Shown here in pieces: positions 17,198-26,149 of a stretch of 64,000 bases of DNA (its first letter is position 1; every line of letters begins with the position of its first letter). This stretch comes from Chloroflexota bacterium. GTDB lineage: Bacteria > Chloroflexota > UBA11872 > UBA12225 > JAJDUF01. The translations under genes and the position numbers were made by a program. The notes below the pieces were generated by a model. It was not told the origin of the DNA. It ran no database searches and saw only the letters and a program-made list of their open reading frames with translations. The stretch is taken from contig JAJDUF010000015.1 of the NCBI GenBank assembly GCA_022826725.1, positions 1-64,000 on the forward strand, read 5' to 3'.

Positions 17198-18130
17198 GTG
17201 GCGAATGTATTGATTACCGGCGGCGCCGGGTACGTCGGGGCCGTGGTGACGGGCGCGTTTCTCGATGCCGGGCACACCGTTACCGTGCTCGACCGCCTCG
17301 ATGACGGTGGTCAAGGGCTGTTGGGCTACGTGCCGCAGACCCGCTTCCGCTTCCTGGCCGGCGACGTGCGGGACGAGCGCGTGGTCGCCGAGGCCGTGCG
17401 CGGTCAAGACGTGCTCCTGCACTTGGCGGCTATAGTCGGCTTTGGCGAGTGCAACGCCGATCCGCGGCACGCCGAGTCCGTGAACGTCGGCGGCACGCGG
17501 ACGCTCCTCGCCGCCCGTGATCCCGGGCAGTTGGTGCTCTACGCCTCGACCGGCAGCGTCTACGGCGCCGTCCCCGCCGGCCTCTGCCACGAGGGGCTGG
17601 AGCCGACGCCGCTCTCGCAGTACGGCAGCACAAAGCTCGCCGCCGAGCGGCTGATCGTCGAGAGCGGCAACGCCGTGGCTTTCCGCTTTGCGACGGCGTT
17701 CGGCATGTCGCCCAGTATGCGGATTGATCTGCTGGTCAACGGCTTTGTGTATTCGGCCAAGCGCCGCGGCTACCTCGTGGTGTACGACAAGGACGCCCGG
17801 CGAACCTTCATCCACGTCCGGGACATGGCCCGCGCTTTTCTGTTCGCGCTCGACCACTGCGATGCAATGGGCGGTCAGGTTTACAACGCCGGCTCGGAAA
17901 CCCTCAACCACACGAAGGACGAAATCGCCAAACTGATTCTAGCCCGCCACCAGTACTTCCTCACCTACGGGCCGGTCGGCGTGGATGAGGACCAGCGCGA
18001 CTACGCCGTGTCCTACGAAAAGCTCGGGGCGTTGGGCTTCACGACGGAGATTTCCCTGGAAGAGGGCATTGACGAGCTACTCCGGGGCATGGATCTGCTC
18101 CACTACCGCGCGCCGTATGGCGACGCCTAG
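17198..18130 (+). CDS. NAD-dependent sugar epimerase/dehydratase
   Basis: This 310-residue extended short-chain dehydrogenase/reductase typically acts on nucleotide sugars. It starts VANVLITGGAGYVGAVV, giving the GxxGxxG cofactor motif at residues 8-13. The catalytic YxxxK is YGSTK (Tyr142, Lys146), with the STGSVYG serine just before. GTG is the start, six to ten bases after GAGGGAGG. The FIHVRDMARAFLFAL segment is typical of GalE- and RfbB-like epimerases. The exact substrate cannot be read from sequence. It is divergent from the Gfo/Idh/MocA gene and may share regulation with it. Confidence 0.88.
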   Translation: MANVLITGGAGYVGAVVTGAFLDAGHTVTVLDRLDDGGQGLLGYVPQTRFRFLAGDVRDERVVAEAVRGQDVLLHLAAIVGFGECNADPRHAESVNVGGTRTLLAARDPGQLVLYASTGSVYGAVPAGLCHEGLEPTPLSQYGSTKLAAERLIVESGNAVAFRFATAFGMSPSMRIDLLVNGFVYSAKRRGYLVVYDKDARRTFIHVRDMARAFLFALDHCDAMGGQVYNAGSETLNHTKDEIAKLILARHQYFLTYGPVGVDEDQRDYAVSYEKLGALGFTTEISLEEGIDELLRGMDLLHYRAPYGDA

Positions 18131-18228
18131 GCCGCGAGTGGTTTTGGCTAGGAATGGCTAGGAATCGGGAGTCAGGATAGACTGTGTAGTATGGGTTTTG
18201 GTGTGGATGAGCACACCTATCCCCACCC

Positions 18229-18348
18229 CCACCCGAAAGGGAAGGGACTACCGAGCACTGCGCTGGCTTCCCTCCTCGTAAGGAAGCGGCGGCCGGTCAC
18301 CGCCACGACTCCCCCTTCCCTGGAGGGAAGGGGCCGGGGGTTAGGTCC
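18229..18348 (+). repeat. Dispersed GC-rich inverted repeats, family A copy 2
   Basis: The core hairpin has a perfect 10-bp stem, CCCCTTCCCT (18312-18321) with AGGGAAGGGG (18324-18333), followed by GGGTTAGGTCCAA. A smaller hairpin-like segment with CTTCC and GGAAG precedes it by about 25 bases. The order of elements matches 41252-41343, and the right end also matches 772-819. The copy occupies much of the 261-base gap before the molybdo-oxidoreductase gene. Confidence 0.75.
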
Positions 18349-18391
18349 AATCTACCCCTGACATGGTACGTGCCGGGTAATGAGGTAAGGA

Positions 18392-20494
18392 ATGAGCTGG
18401 ATACGGGCCGGGATCACGAGCCTGGTGGCGACCGCGTTGGCCATGGGCCTGATGTTTTGGGCACGCAGCGCCTTCCAAGTCCGCACGCTGCCGGAACGAC
18501 TGATGGAGTGGCTGCTGCTCTTCGTGCCGCTGGATGCGTTCGCGCAAGGCATCCAGGATTTCGGCCCGCAGGCCAAAGTTTTCGCCCTCTACGGCGGCAT
18601 CGTGGTGATGTCCGCTGCGTTGTTCGGTCTGGGACTGCTGGCCTTGCGGCGGCGGTGGCCAGGCACCGCTATCCTAGGCTTGGCGCTGGCGCTCTTTGTG
18701 GTGGCGATGGCCGGGATTATGCCGCTGACCGGCGCTGGATTCTTTGCCTCCGACCTCTTCCAGCATCCCATGCTGGTTAATGGTGTCTATCTGGGCATGG
18801 CGCTGGCCTATGCGACCGTGCTGCTACTGGGGCAGACCATCGAAAGCATCCTGGGTGGTGCCGCCGCCGCCGGGGACGGCTTGACCCGCCGCTACGCGCT
18901 GATTACCAGCGCCGTCGGCGTGATCGGCGCCTACGCGCTCGCCATTCGCCAGTCCGCGACCGGCGGAGGGACGGTGACGAGCGACTTACCGCTGGCCCAA
19001 CTGCCCACAGAGTTCTCGCAGCCGCCAACGCCAGCATCACCGCCACCGGCCCCCACGCCCACGCAGCATCCCGGCATGGCCGCGGTACAGGCCACCTTGC
19101 CACCCGCAACCCCGGTGCCGGCGGTAGCGACTCCGGTACCGGCCGCCGCGGTCGCGACCACGGCGCCAACTGCGGCCGCGACCCAGGCGCCAGCCGCAAC
19201 GGCGGTGCCGACGGTCGCGTCACTGGCCGCCGCGCCGACGACGAGTATCCCCACCGCAACGGTCGCCGCGGTTGCCGCGGCACCAACCCGTCCGCCAGCG
19301 CAGCCGACGGCCACGACTGCCAGTGCAGCAGCGGCAACGGCGCCACCGGCCCCGGCAACCGCCGTGCCACCAACGCCGGTGCCCGCTACCGCCGTACCAC
19401 CCACTCCCGTCCCACCAACGCCGGTGCCGCCGACTGCCGTACCACCCACTCCCGTCCCGCCAACGCCCACCGCACCACCGCCAGCGCCGGCTCAAGTCGG
19501 TCCGTTCCCTACCCCGCAGGAGGCCCGGAAGCTCGTCCGCGACAAGGACGGGGCGCTGACCGCGGCGACGCGCGCCAAGGGCGAGCTTCCGTCGTTGGTG
19601 ACGCCGACCGCGGCGCACTACGTCGTTTCCAAGAACGCCGTCGCCGACCCGGTGCTCGACGCCAATTCGTGGCGGCTGATCTTGGACGGCGAGGTGAACC
19701 GGCCGGTCCAGCTGGACTACAACATCCTCCGCCGCCTGCCGTCCGTCGAGGTCCACAAGACACTGGAGTGCATCAGCAACTTCACCGCCCAGTGCCATCT
19801 CGCCTTCTTCGGCTGCGATCTCATCAGTACGGCCCGCTGGCGGGGCGCTCGTCTACGGGACGTGCTGCAATTGGCAGGTGGACTGAAGCCGGGGGTCGTG
19901 AGCTTGGAGGTGCGGTCCGCCGACGAGTATTCCAGCAGCGTTCCCCCGGAGTTGGCGCTCGATCCCGACAGTTTGCTGGTGTACGAGATGAACGGGCAGA
20001 TTTTGCCCCGCGTCCACGGCTACCCGGCCCGGCTGCTGGTGCCGGGGCGGTACGGGATGAAGAACGCCAAGTGGGTCGTCGGTATCCGCGGGCACCGCCA
20101 AGAGCACGTGGACTGGTACGGTCAACGGGGCTGGAGCAAGACCGGGTTCGTGCGGACGATGTCACGCATTGACATACCCGCCGAAGGCGCGCAACTGCCG
20201 GCGGGGCGACACCGCATCGCCGGGATCGCCTACGCCGGCGACCGCGGCGTCAGCGGCGTCGAGTTCAGTAGCGACGACAGTCAGACCTGGCATCCGACGA
20301 TCTTTCTCGATCCACCGCTCGGCCGGGATACCTGGGTACGGTGGCAGGCCGAGTTCGATATTGCGGCCGGGCAAACGCTGACGCTCACGAGCCGGGCTAT
20401 TGACGGGACCGGCACCGTGCAGACGGACGTGTTCAACCTCCCGCAGCCGAATGGCGGCAGCGGACGGCACTCGATCCAAGTGAAGGGCGCATAG
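18392..20494 (+). CDS. Membrane-anchored molybdopterin-dependent oxidoreductase
   Basis: This 700-residue protein joins an N-terminal membrane domain (about five hydrophobic segments, residues 1-190), a long Pro/Thr/Ala linker (about 205-370, with repeated PTPVPPTPVPPT units) and a C-terminal sulfite-oxidase-type molybdopterin domain. Cys460 in KTLECISN is the expected molybdenum ligand, and the final part resembles the family's dimerisation domain. The catalytic domain should lie outside the membrane, with the linker spanning the envelope. There is no heme or Tat signal. Substrate is unknown; sulfite or other oxyanions and sulfoxides are options. GAGGTAAGGA precedes the ATG. Cyclase, DM13 and DUF2079 genes follow on the same strand. 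Confidence 0.87.
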   Translation: MSWIRAGITSLVATALAMGLMFWARSAFQVRTLPERLMEWLLLFVPLDAFAQGIQDFGPQAKVFALYGGIVVMSAALFGLGLLALRRRWPGTAILGLALALFVVAMAGIMPLTGAGFFASDLFQHPMLVNGVYLGMALAYATVLLLGQTIESILGGAAAAGDGLTRRYALITSAVGVIGAYALAIRQSATGGGTVTSDLPLAQLPTEFSQPPTPASPPPAPTPTQHPGMAAVQATLPPATPVPAVATPVPAAAVATTAPTAAATQAPAATAVPTVASLAAAPTTSIPTATVAAVAAAPTRPPAQPTATTASAAAATAPPAPATAVPPTPVPATAVPPTPVPPTPVPPTAVPPTPVPPTPTAPPPAPAQVGPFPTPQEARKLVRDKDGALTAATRAKGELPSLVTPTAAHYVVSKNAVADPVLDANSWRLILDGEVNRPVQLDYNILRRLPSVEVHKTLECISNFTAQCHLAFFGCDLISTARWRGARLRDVLQLAGGLKPGVVSLEVRSADEYSSSVPPELALDPDSLLVYEMNGQILPRVHGYPARLLVPGRYGMKNAKWVVGIRGHRQEHVDWYGQRGWSKTGFVRTMSRIDIPAEGAQLPAGRHRIAGIAYAGDRGVSGVEFSSDDSQTWHPTIFLDPPLGRDTWVRWQAEFDIAAGQTLTLTSRAIDGTGTVQTDVFNLPQPNGGSGRHSIQVKGA

Positions 20495-20506
20495 GGGTCT
20501 CAATCC

Positions 20507-20545
20507 TCACCCCCGGCCCCTCTCCACAATATGGAGAGGGGGAGC
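20507..20545 (+). repeat. Dispersed GC-rich inverted repeat, family B copy 1
   Basis: CTCACCCCCGG leads into a perfect 10-bp stem, CCCCTCTCCA (20517-20526) with TGGAGAGGGG (20532-20541). It lies 12 bases after the molybdo-oxidoreductase stop. Relatives occur at 34607, 38911, 54770, 60036 and 62874. It could end transcription or protect the upstream mRNA, but there is no T tract. Confidence 0.75.
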
Positions 20546-20587
20546 AGGCCGGAGTGAGGCTGCAAGCAAGGCAAGGAGGCTGCCTCA

Positions 20588-21940
20588 ATGGGCTGGTGGC
20601 AGCGGCTGTTCGGTGGCGGCAAGCAGGCCGACAGCGACGAGGACCGCCTCGCCCTGGTCCAGCGCCTGCTGGCGGCAGCACAGGCCGCCACCAACACCGA
20701 GGCAACGACGACCACGGCAGACGTGCTGGACAATATCCTCACGGAGATTCGGGCAGCATTTGCCGCGCAGCAAGCGTGCATTCACTTCGTCCGCGAAGGA
20801 GCCGTCCACCCGGACAACATCTTTCACGGCGTGCAAACCTGTCCGGTCATGCTGAGTGCTACGGAGGACACCCTCGCGCACTTCGCCGCGCTGGAAAAGG
20901 CGGCGATGCAACGCGCCCGCGAGGTAGGCGGCCCGGTGCAGGTGAGCGAGGTCCGGGACGAGCTGCTGACCGACTTGGCCGCGGCCGCCGACTTTGTGGA
21001 TGGCCTGATCGTACCCGTCGCCTACCAGGGCGATGCCTTTGCTTGGATCAACGTCTACCTGCGCGAGCCGCGCCGGTTCGACGCGATTGACCGGAGCTTG
21101 CTACAGGCCGTCGGCGGCGTGCTGTACGGGGCCATCAAGAAAGAGGCCTTTATCGCGGCGCTCCAGCGTATTCGGGCCACGTTGGAAACCCACTTCTCGC
21201 CGCAGGTGGTGGATAAGCTGGTCAGCGACCCGGAGAGCTTTGCCGAGCAGCGCAGCGAGCGCCTCGACGTGTCGGTGCTATTCTCGGATATACGCGGCTT
21301 CACGACTCTCTCCGAGCAACTGGCGGCGGACGAGATAGCGGCGATGATGAGCGCCCACCTCAACGCGATGGCCGAGGTGGTCTTCAAGTACGGCGGAATC
21401 GTAGACAAGTACATCGGCGACGCGGTGATGGCCGTCTTCGGCTCGCCTTTCCCGCAGGGCGATCATCCGCAGCGGGCCGTGGCGGCGGCGCTGGAAATGC
21501 TGGCGGTGCAGCGGAAACTCGGGGAGCAGTGGGGCGAGCGGGTAGACAGCCCGCTGGCGATAGGCGTCGGGGTGAATACCGGCGAGGTGATGGCCGGGAG
21601 TATCGGCGGCGCGCGGCGCGAGTTCACCCACCTCGGCGATACGGTCAACTTGGCGAGCCGGCTCAAGGACGTAGCCCAGCCCTGGCAGGTGCTGATCGGC
21701 GAGACCACGTTCGAGCGCGCCAAGGAGGTGATCGCTGCCGAGGCCGTGGTGCCGTTCACGGTCAAAGGCAAGCAAGCGCCGATCAAAGCCTACGCGGCCA
21801 CCCGCTACACCGGCGACCTCAATGCAGTCACCGTCAAGGACACCGCGGGGGAAGACGGCGCGACGGTGGCTCCGGTCGAAGCCGATGGGGGCGATGCTAT
21901 GGCCGCAAAACGTGCTATGATGGAGGAAGAGGCGCATTAG
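20588..21940 (+). CDS. GAF-domain class III adenylate/guanylate cyclase
   Basis: This 450-residue cytosolic signalling enzyme probably makes cyclic AMP or GMP. A GAF-like sensor spans about residues 38-190. The class III catalytic domain follows (about 215-400), with SVLFSDIRGFTTLSE (metal Asp), DKYIGDAVMAVFG (second metal Asp) and the NLASRLK helix with its transition-state Asn/Arg pair. AAGGAGG lies upstream of the ATG. It follows the molybdo-oxidoreductase by 93 bases, a gap holding an inverted repeat. The GAF ligand is unknown. The tail after 400 is acidic, Ala-rich and unrecognised. Confidence 0.92.
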   Translation: MGWWQRLFGGGKQADSDEDRLALVQRLLAAAQAATNTEATTTTADVLDNILTEIRAAFAAQQACIHFVREGAVHPDNIFHGVQTCPVMLSATEDTLAHFAALEKAAMQRAREVGGPVQVSEVRDELLTDLAAAADFVDGLIVPVAYQGDAFAWINVYLREPRRFDAIDRSLLQAVGGVLYGAIKKEAFIAALQRIRATLETHFSPQVVDKLVSDPESFAEQRSERLDVSVLFSDIRGFTTLSEQLAADEIAAMMSAHLNAMAEVVFKYGGIVDKYIGDAVMAVFGSPFPQGDHPQRAVAAALEMLAVQRKLGEQWGERVDSPLAIGVGVNTGEVMAGSIGGARREFTHLGDTVNLASRLKDVAQPWQVLIGETTFERAKEVIAAEAVVPFTVKGKQAPIKAYAATRYTGDLNAVTVKDTAGEDGATVAPVEADGGDAMAAKRAMMEEEAH

Positions 21941-22021
21941 AATCACTTCCCCGCTCCACGGTGGAGTGGCGGCCGGAGGGTAGGAGATCCTCACCGCAGG
22001 AGCGGAAGCAGGAGTTGTGCA

Positions 22022-22564
22022 ATGACGACGACAGCACCGCCGAGCCAAACCTCACCGTTGTCTCTGCGCTGGTGGCGCGCCCATCCGATCTTGTCCGTGC
22101 TGGCGCTCGTGGTGATCGTGGCCGGGGCGGCCGCTGCCTGGTGGCTGGGATCGCCGCTATTCATCACCACGCGCTTGGTGGAAACGGAGTTGCCCGGCGG
22201 GGCCGCCCCCGCTCAGTTGACCGTGGTGTCCCAGGGCAACTTCATGGATGCCGATGATTTCCACAAAGGCTCGGGCGTCGCCAGTATCGTCCGCACGCCG
22301 GACGGTATGGCCATTGTGCGGTTCGAGAACTTCAAGGTAACGAACGGTCCGCAGCTCGAAGTCTTCCTGGCACCCCACCCGCAACCGAGCAACCACGACC
22401 AGGTCTATGACAACTCGCTGGGGCTGGGGGCGCTGAAAGCCTCCGAAGGCGCCTTCAGCTACGAGTTACCGGCGGGCGACGGCGGCGCTCGGTACCAATC
22501 GGTCGTGATCTACTGCGTGCCCTTCCGCGTGATCTTCTCCGTGGCCTCCCTGACAGCGCAGTAA
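22022..22564 (+). CDS. DM13-domain membrane-anchored protein
   Basis: This 180-residue protein has one N-terminal membrane segment (about residues 23-45) and an extracytoplasmic DM13 domain. The domain contains GNFMDADDFHKGSGVASI, an RFENFKVTNGP strand, LEVFLAPHP, and YQSVVIYCVPFRVIF with the conserved late cysteine. DM13 domains have been proposed to take part in redox or electron transfer, but this is not well established. AGGAG precedes the ATG. It ends one base before the DUF2079 gene starts, so the two are surely co-transcribed. Confidence 0.85.
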   Translation: MTTTAPPSQTSPLSLRWWRAHPILSVLALVVIVAGAAAAWWLGSPLFITTRLVETELPGGAAPAQLTVVSQGNFMDADDFHKGSGVASIVRTPDGMAIVRFENFKVTNGPQLEVFLAPHPQPSNHDQVYDNSLGLGALKASEGAFSYELPAGDGGARYQSVVIYCVPFRVIFSVASLTAQ

Positions 22565-22565
22565 A

Positions 22566-24626
22566 GTGCCGGCCCAGACCAGCGCGGCGATTGACGGTGC
22601 CCGTGGTGACGGCGGGTCGGCCGGGCCAACTCCAAGCACCGCCGCGCCTGAGCGTCAGCGCCGCCCGCTCGCAGCCTATGCTGCGGGACTGCTGCTCCTC
22701 GTACTCATCGCCTTCTACGCGGTGACTGCGGGCCGATTGGCGCTCTACCGGCACTGGAATCTGGAAAGCCAAGCCCTCGACATGGGCTACGCCGATCAGA
22801 TCACCTGGAATAACCTGCACGGCAACTTCTTCCGCTTCACGGTCTTTCGCGGCGCCGTCGGCCACGAGCAGGGTGGCCCACTGGCCTTCGGGGAGGGCGC
22901 GGACCCGGACTCGCTGCTGGCATTCCACGTCGAGTTGCTTTTCCTGCCGCTGGCGGCGCTCTATCTGATCCACGCCGGGCCGGAGACGTTGATCGTGCTG
23001 CTCACGGCGGTACTGGCGCTCGGTGCATTGCCGGCCTATTGGATCGCGCACCGCCGGCTCGACCATCGTGGTGCCGCGCTGGCGTTTGCCGCGATGTACC
23101 TGCTCTCCCCGGCAATCCAAGCCGCCAACCTCGCCGACTTCCACATTGTCTCGATGACCGGCGCCCTGCTGCTGTTTGCCTGGCACTTCCTGCTGCGGGG
23201 GCACACGTGGGCGTTCGTGCTCATGGCCGGCCTCTGCACCTTGGCCAAGGAAGAGGTCGGGTTGATCGTGGGCCTGATGGGCCTCTATGCGGCGCTGGTG
23301 CTGCGAAAACGGCTACTGGGCATCACGGTCGCTGTCCTGGCATTCGCGTGGGTGGCCCTGTCGTTTGGGGTCATCATCCCGTACTTCAGTGGGGGTAGGG
23401 CGTCGCTCTTCATCACGCGCTACGCCGAGGCCATTGCTCTCCTCCGGGCCTACCCCGGCGAGCTGCTGGCCGGCAACCTCGGCTGGCCGGTGCCGGGCTG
23501 GACCGTGACGTACCTGCAACACCTGCTCGCCAGCAGCGGAGTCCTCGCCCTGCTGGGACCACTTCAGCTGGCCGTTTCCGCGCCGGCCCTCGCCATCAAC
23601 GGATTGTCGAGTTCCACCTGGCAGCATGGCGGCGGCGCCCACTACTCGGCCGAAGCGATTCCCGCCTTGCTCGTCGCGGCGATCTTCGGCACCGGCTGGC
23701 TGGCGGCACGGGCGCAGCGCTGGCTCCGGCTGCCCCGCGCCGACGTGGTGCTCGTGCTCGCCCTCATCGCGTTGAGCATGGCCGTGATCGAAAGCCGCCA
23801 GGAAGGCATCCTGCCACCGGCCAAGCGGTTCGCGTGGCCCGGCGGCGCTGTCCGCGCGGACCGCCTCGCGCCGCTCCGGGGGCGGATTCCGGCGGATGCG
23901 GTCGTGTCGGCGCAATCCAACGTGTTCCCGCACCTCTCGGGGCGCGAGAAGATTTACGTCTTCCCGACCATTGACGACGCCGAATACATGCTACTCGACG
24001 TGGCCGGCACCTCGGACCCCTTGCAGATAGACGAACTCTACGCTGCAGCGAACGCCCTGCTGGACAATCCGCAGTTCGCGCTCCTGGCCGGGGACGACGG
24101 GCTGTTGCTCTTCAAGCGGCGTGTCGAGGGTAGCGCCGCGTCCGGCTCGGCGCCGGGCACAACACCACCGCCGGCTTTCTACTCCTTCACCCGCGCCGCC
24201 GAGCACGAGCCGTATACGCCGGTCGCGGTGTCCTTCGAGGAACTGTTCGAGATCGTAGGCTACCGGCTGGAGGCGCTACCGGAGGTACGCTATAGCATCC
24301 GCCGCGTGATACCGACGTTGTATGTCCGTCCGCGAGCCAACATCAGTCGGAACTATCGGCTGACGCTTCTCGTCGTGGGCCATGACAACTTCTTGCGCGA
24401 GGTTGACAGCGGCAACCCCACGCAGTTGTGGCATCCCACGGGCCAGTGGTCGGTCGGTGAGCTTATCCGCCTCCGCTACCCGCCCCTCACCTACCATCCT
24501 GGGGCGCGGCTGGGCACCCGCGTCCAGACCGGGACGGATGCTGCCGAGGGACGCTTGCGCGTGACCCGGGCCACCGTGCCGCTGCTCGACCAGGACCGGG
24601 TCGCAGTACTCGGCGACTTGCCGTGA
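22566..24626 (+). CDS. DUF2079 polytopic membrane protein
   Basis: This 686-residue integral membrane protein has about nine to ten hydrophobic segments in the first 430 residues and a soluble C-terminal part. WNLESQALDMGYADQITWN and the following FFRFTVFRG match the DUF2079 family, whose fold resembles glycosyltransferase-C type mannosyltransferases; no activity is proven. The LADFH stretch and the Asp in the first loop may be the active-site region. The GTG start follows the DM13 stop directly, so translation is probably coupled. The C-terminal half (about 430-686) is less typical and includes a Pro/Ala linker. Confidence 0.85.
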   Translation: MPAQTSAAIDGARGDGGSAGPTPSTAAPERQRRPLAAYAAGLLLLVLIAFYAVTAGRLALYRHWNLESQALDMGYADQITWNNLHGNFFRFTVFRGAVGHEQGGPLAFGEGADPDSLLAFHVELLFLPLAALYLIHAGPETLIVLLTAVLALGALPAYWIAHRRLDHRGAALAFAAMYLLSPAIQAANLADFHIVSMTGALLLFAWHFLLRGHTWAFVLMAGLCTLAKEEVGLIVGLMGLYAALVLRKRLLGITVAVLAFAWVALSFGVIIPYFSGGRASLFITRYAEAIALLRAYPGELLAGNLGWPVPGWTVTYLQHLLASSGVLALLGPLQLAVSAPALAINGLSSSTWQHGGGAHYSAEAIPALLVAAIFGTGWLAARAQRWLRLPRADVVLVLALIALSMAVIESRQEGILPPAKRFAWPGGAVRADRLAPLRGRIPADAVVSAQSNVFPHLSGREKIYVFPTIDDAEYMLLDVAGTSDPLQIDELYAAANALLDNPQFALLAGDDGLLLFKRRVEGSAASGSAPGTTPPPAFYSFTRAAEHEPYTPVAVSFEELFEIVGYRLEALPEVRYSIRRVIPTLYVRPRANISRNYRLTLLVVGHDNFLREVDSGNPTQLWHPTGQWSVGELIRLRYPPLTYHPGARLGTRVQTGTDAAEGRLRVTRATVPLLDQDRVAVLGDLP

Positions 24627-24674
24627 GCGTCGCCCGGCCCCCCTATAGGTACTCCCGCTTTGCAGGTGGACGTG

Positions 24675-24700
24675 GACAACCACCAGGGTTGCCCCTACAG
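24675..24700 (+). repeat. Partial copy of the 42.9-kb inverted repeat (family E)
   Basis: This segment shares ACAACCACCAGGGTTGCCCC and the closing TACAG, with few mismatches, with the right half of the element at 42887-42955. It lies between the DUF2079 and LarA-like genes. Only one half is present. Confidence 0.6.
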
Positions 24701-24786
24701 CAACCGATCCAGCCTCTCCCGTATCGTGCTTGCTACTATAGACCCGTGCCGGAACGCCACCAGGCAGTATCGTGGAGGAAGGGATC

Positions 24787-26067
24787 ATGTCAGTCGTCGC
24801 GCCAACCGCTCCGCACCTCGCACCGAGCGCAGCAGCGGCTCCGGTGACGGTGCCCATTGACCAGGGAACAGTCACGTTCGACCTGCCGGCCGACTGGGAG
24901 GTCCATCGCGCCTCGATCAACAACCGACCACCGTTGACGGCGGACCAAATCCGCACCGCCTTGCGCGAGACCATTGGCACGCCGGCACTGCGTGAGTTGG
25001 CGCGCGGCCGACGGACCGCCGTGCTGATCGTGGACGACCTCACCCGCCCTACGCCGACGGCGGACTTCATTCCCTACGTGCTGGAGGAAATACACGCTGG
25101 CGGCATTCCTCCCGAAGGGACGGTCATTCTCGGCGGCTTTGCTACTCACCGGCCAATGACGCGGCCGGAGTACGTCCGCAAAGTGGGCGCGGAGGTGGTT
25201 GCCCGCTACGAATACATGAACCACAACCCGTTCGAGCACCTGACTGACGTAGGCACCACCTCGCGAGGCACCAAGGTCGCGGTCAACAAGTACTATGCCG
25301 ACGCCGACCTGCGGATCAGCCTGAGCAGTGTCATTCCGCACGCCTCCGCCGGCTTTGGCGGCGGCGCCAAGCTCGTGCTCCCCGGCGTCTGCAGCATCGA
25401 GACGATTGCCTATCACCACGGCACGTTCGACGGCGAGCGCGTGCAGATCGAGGGCAACGTCTTCCGCGCCGACTGCGAGGAGGCCGCGCGCCTGGCCGAC
25501 CACGACTTCAGCGTCAACGTGGTGGTGAACCGGGACATGAAAGTCGCCGGCTTGTTTGCCGGCGATCTGGTCGCAGCGCATCGCGCAGCGGTGCGGATGG
25601 CGCGTGACCTCTACATGGTGCCCGCGGCGCCCGACGCCGACCTGACCATCGTCAGCGGCCATCCCCAAGACTCCGAGTTCCTGCAAGCGGGCAAGGCGCT
25701 CGGCGAGTACGGCGCTCCCGCCACCGCGCGGCCCGACGGGGTGGTCCTGTTCGCTGCCGCGGCCACGCTCGGTTTCGGCGTCCACTACCTCGGCGAGCGA
25801 CGACGACGGGGCCTGCCCCTCGGCGAGCCGGGCACCGGCCCACGCGCCTCGGAGCTAGGCGATCGAGAGGTCGTCATCTATTCGCCAGGCGTCACTCAAA
25901 TGGAGGCCGGGCTGCGCCTACCGGGAGCACCCGTCTTTGCCGAGCCGGCTGCGGCGGTCGAGGCCGTCCGGGAAACCGTAGCCCGGCGCCGCAACGGCCG
26001 ACACACGCCCATCGTCAACGTCATCCCCGAAGGCCCGGTCGCCATCTTCGGCACCCCACCGGCGTAA
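24787..26067 (+). CDS. LarA-like (DUF2088) nickel-pincer racemase family
   Basis: This 426-residue protein belongs to the lactate racemase LarA family, which uses a nickel-pincer nucleotide to racemise or epimerise 2-hydroxyacids. VDDLTRPTP near residue 80, GFATHRPMT near 117 and GGGAKLVLPGVCSIETI near 195 carry the conserved cofactor-binding regions, including the Lys expected to hold the pincer. The larBCE cofactor-synthesis genes are not in the window. The start MSVVAPT follows GGAGG at good spacing. Its substrate may be a sugar acid, given the many hydroxy-acid enzymes nearby; that is inference. Confidence 0.87.
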   Translation: MSVVAPTAPHLAPSAAAAPVTVPIDQGTVTFDLPADWEVHRASINNRPPLTADQIRTALRETIGTPALRELARGRRTAVLIVDDLTRPTPTADFIPYVLEEIHAGGIPPEGTVILGGFATHRPMTRPEYVRKVGAEVVARYEYMNHNPFEHLTDVGTTSRGTKVAVNKYYADADLRISLSSVIPHASAGFGGGAKLVLPGVCSIETIAYHHGTFDGERVQIEGNVFRADCEEAARLADHDFSVNVVVNRDMKVAGLFAGDLVAAHRAAVRMARDLYMVPAAPDADLTIVSGHPQDSEFLQAGKALGEYGAPATARPDGVVLFAAAATLGFGVHYLGERRRRGLPLGEPGTGPRASELGDREVVIYSPGVTQMEAGLRLPGAPVFAEPAAAVEAVRETVARRRNGRHTPIVNVIPEGPVAIFGTPPA

Positions 26068-26119
26068 CGGCCGCGCTGCTGGCAGGTGGTGTGGCTGGAA
26101 TGTGGGGCACAGGTGGTCA

Positions 26120-26133
26120 TATACTGGTTAACC
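26120..26133 (+). promoter_or_regulatory. Candidate promoter/operator of the toxin-antitoxin pair
   Basis: A -10-like TATACT (26120-26125) is directly followed by the perfect 8-bp palindrome GGTTAACC (26126-26133), 16 bases before the antitoxin ATG. Phd/YefM antitoxins repress their own promoters by binding short palindromes near the -10, so this is a natural operator candidate. No strong -35 is visible. Confidence 0.45.
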
Positions 26134-26149
26134 ATGCAAGGAGCAGGCC

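Noticed and set aside
16126..17277. Longer start for the Gfo/Idh/MocA gene at 17277
   Set aside because: It would overlap the divergent epimerase by 80 bases and add a low-complexity N-terminus before the Rossmann strand.
18931..19470. Minus-strand Gly/Val/Ala-rich 179-codon frame
   Set aside because: It is the antisense shadow of the Pro/Thr/Ala linker of the molybdo-oxidoreductase, not a PE-PGRS-like gene.
19340..19480. Tandem CCACCAACGCCGGTGCC-type units resembling a short-repeat array
   Set aside because: They encode PTPVPPT repeats in frame, have no unique spacers and are not a CRISPR array.
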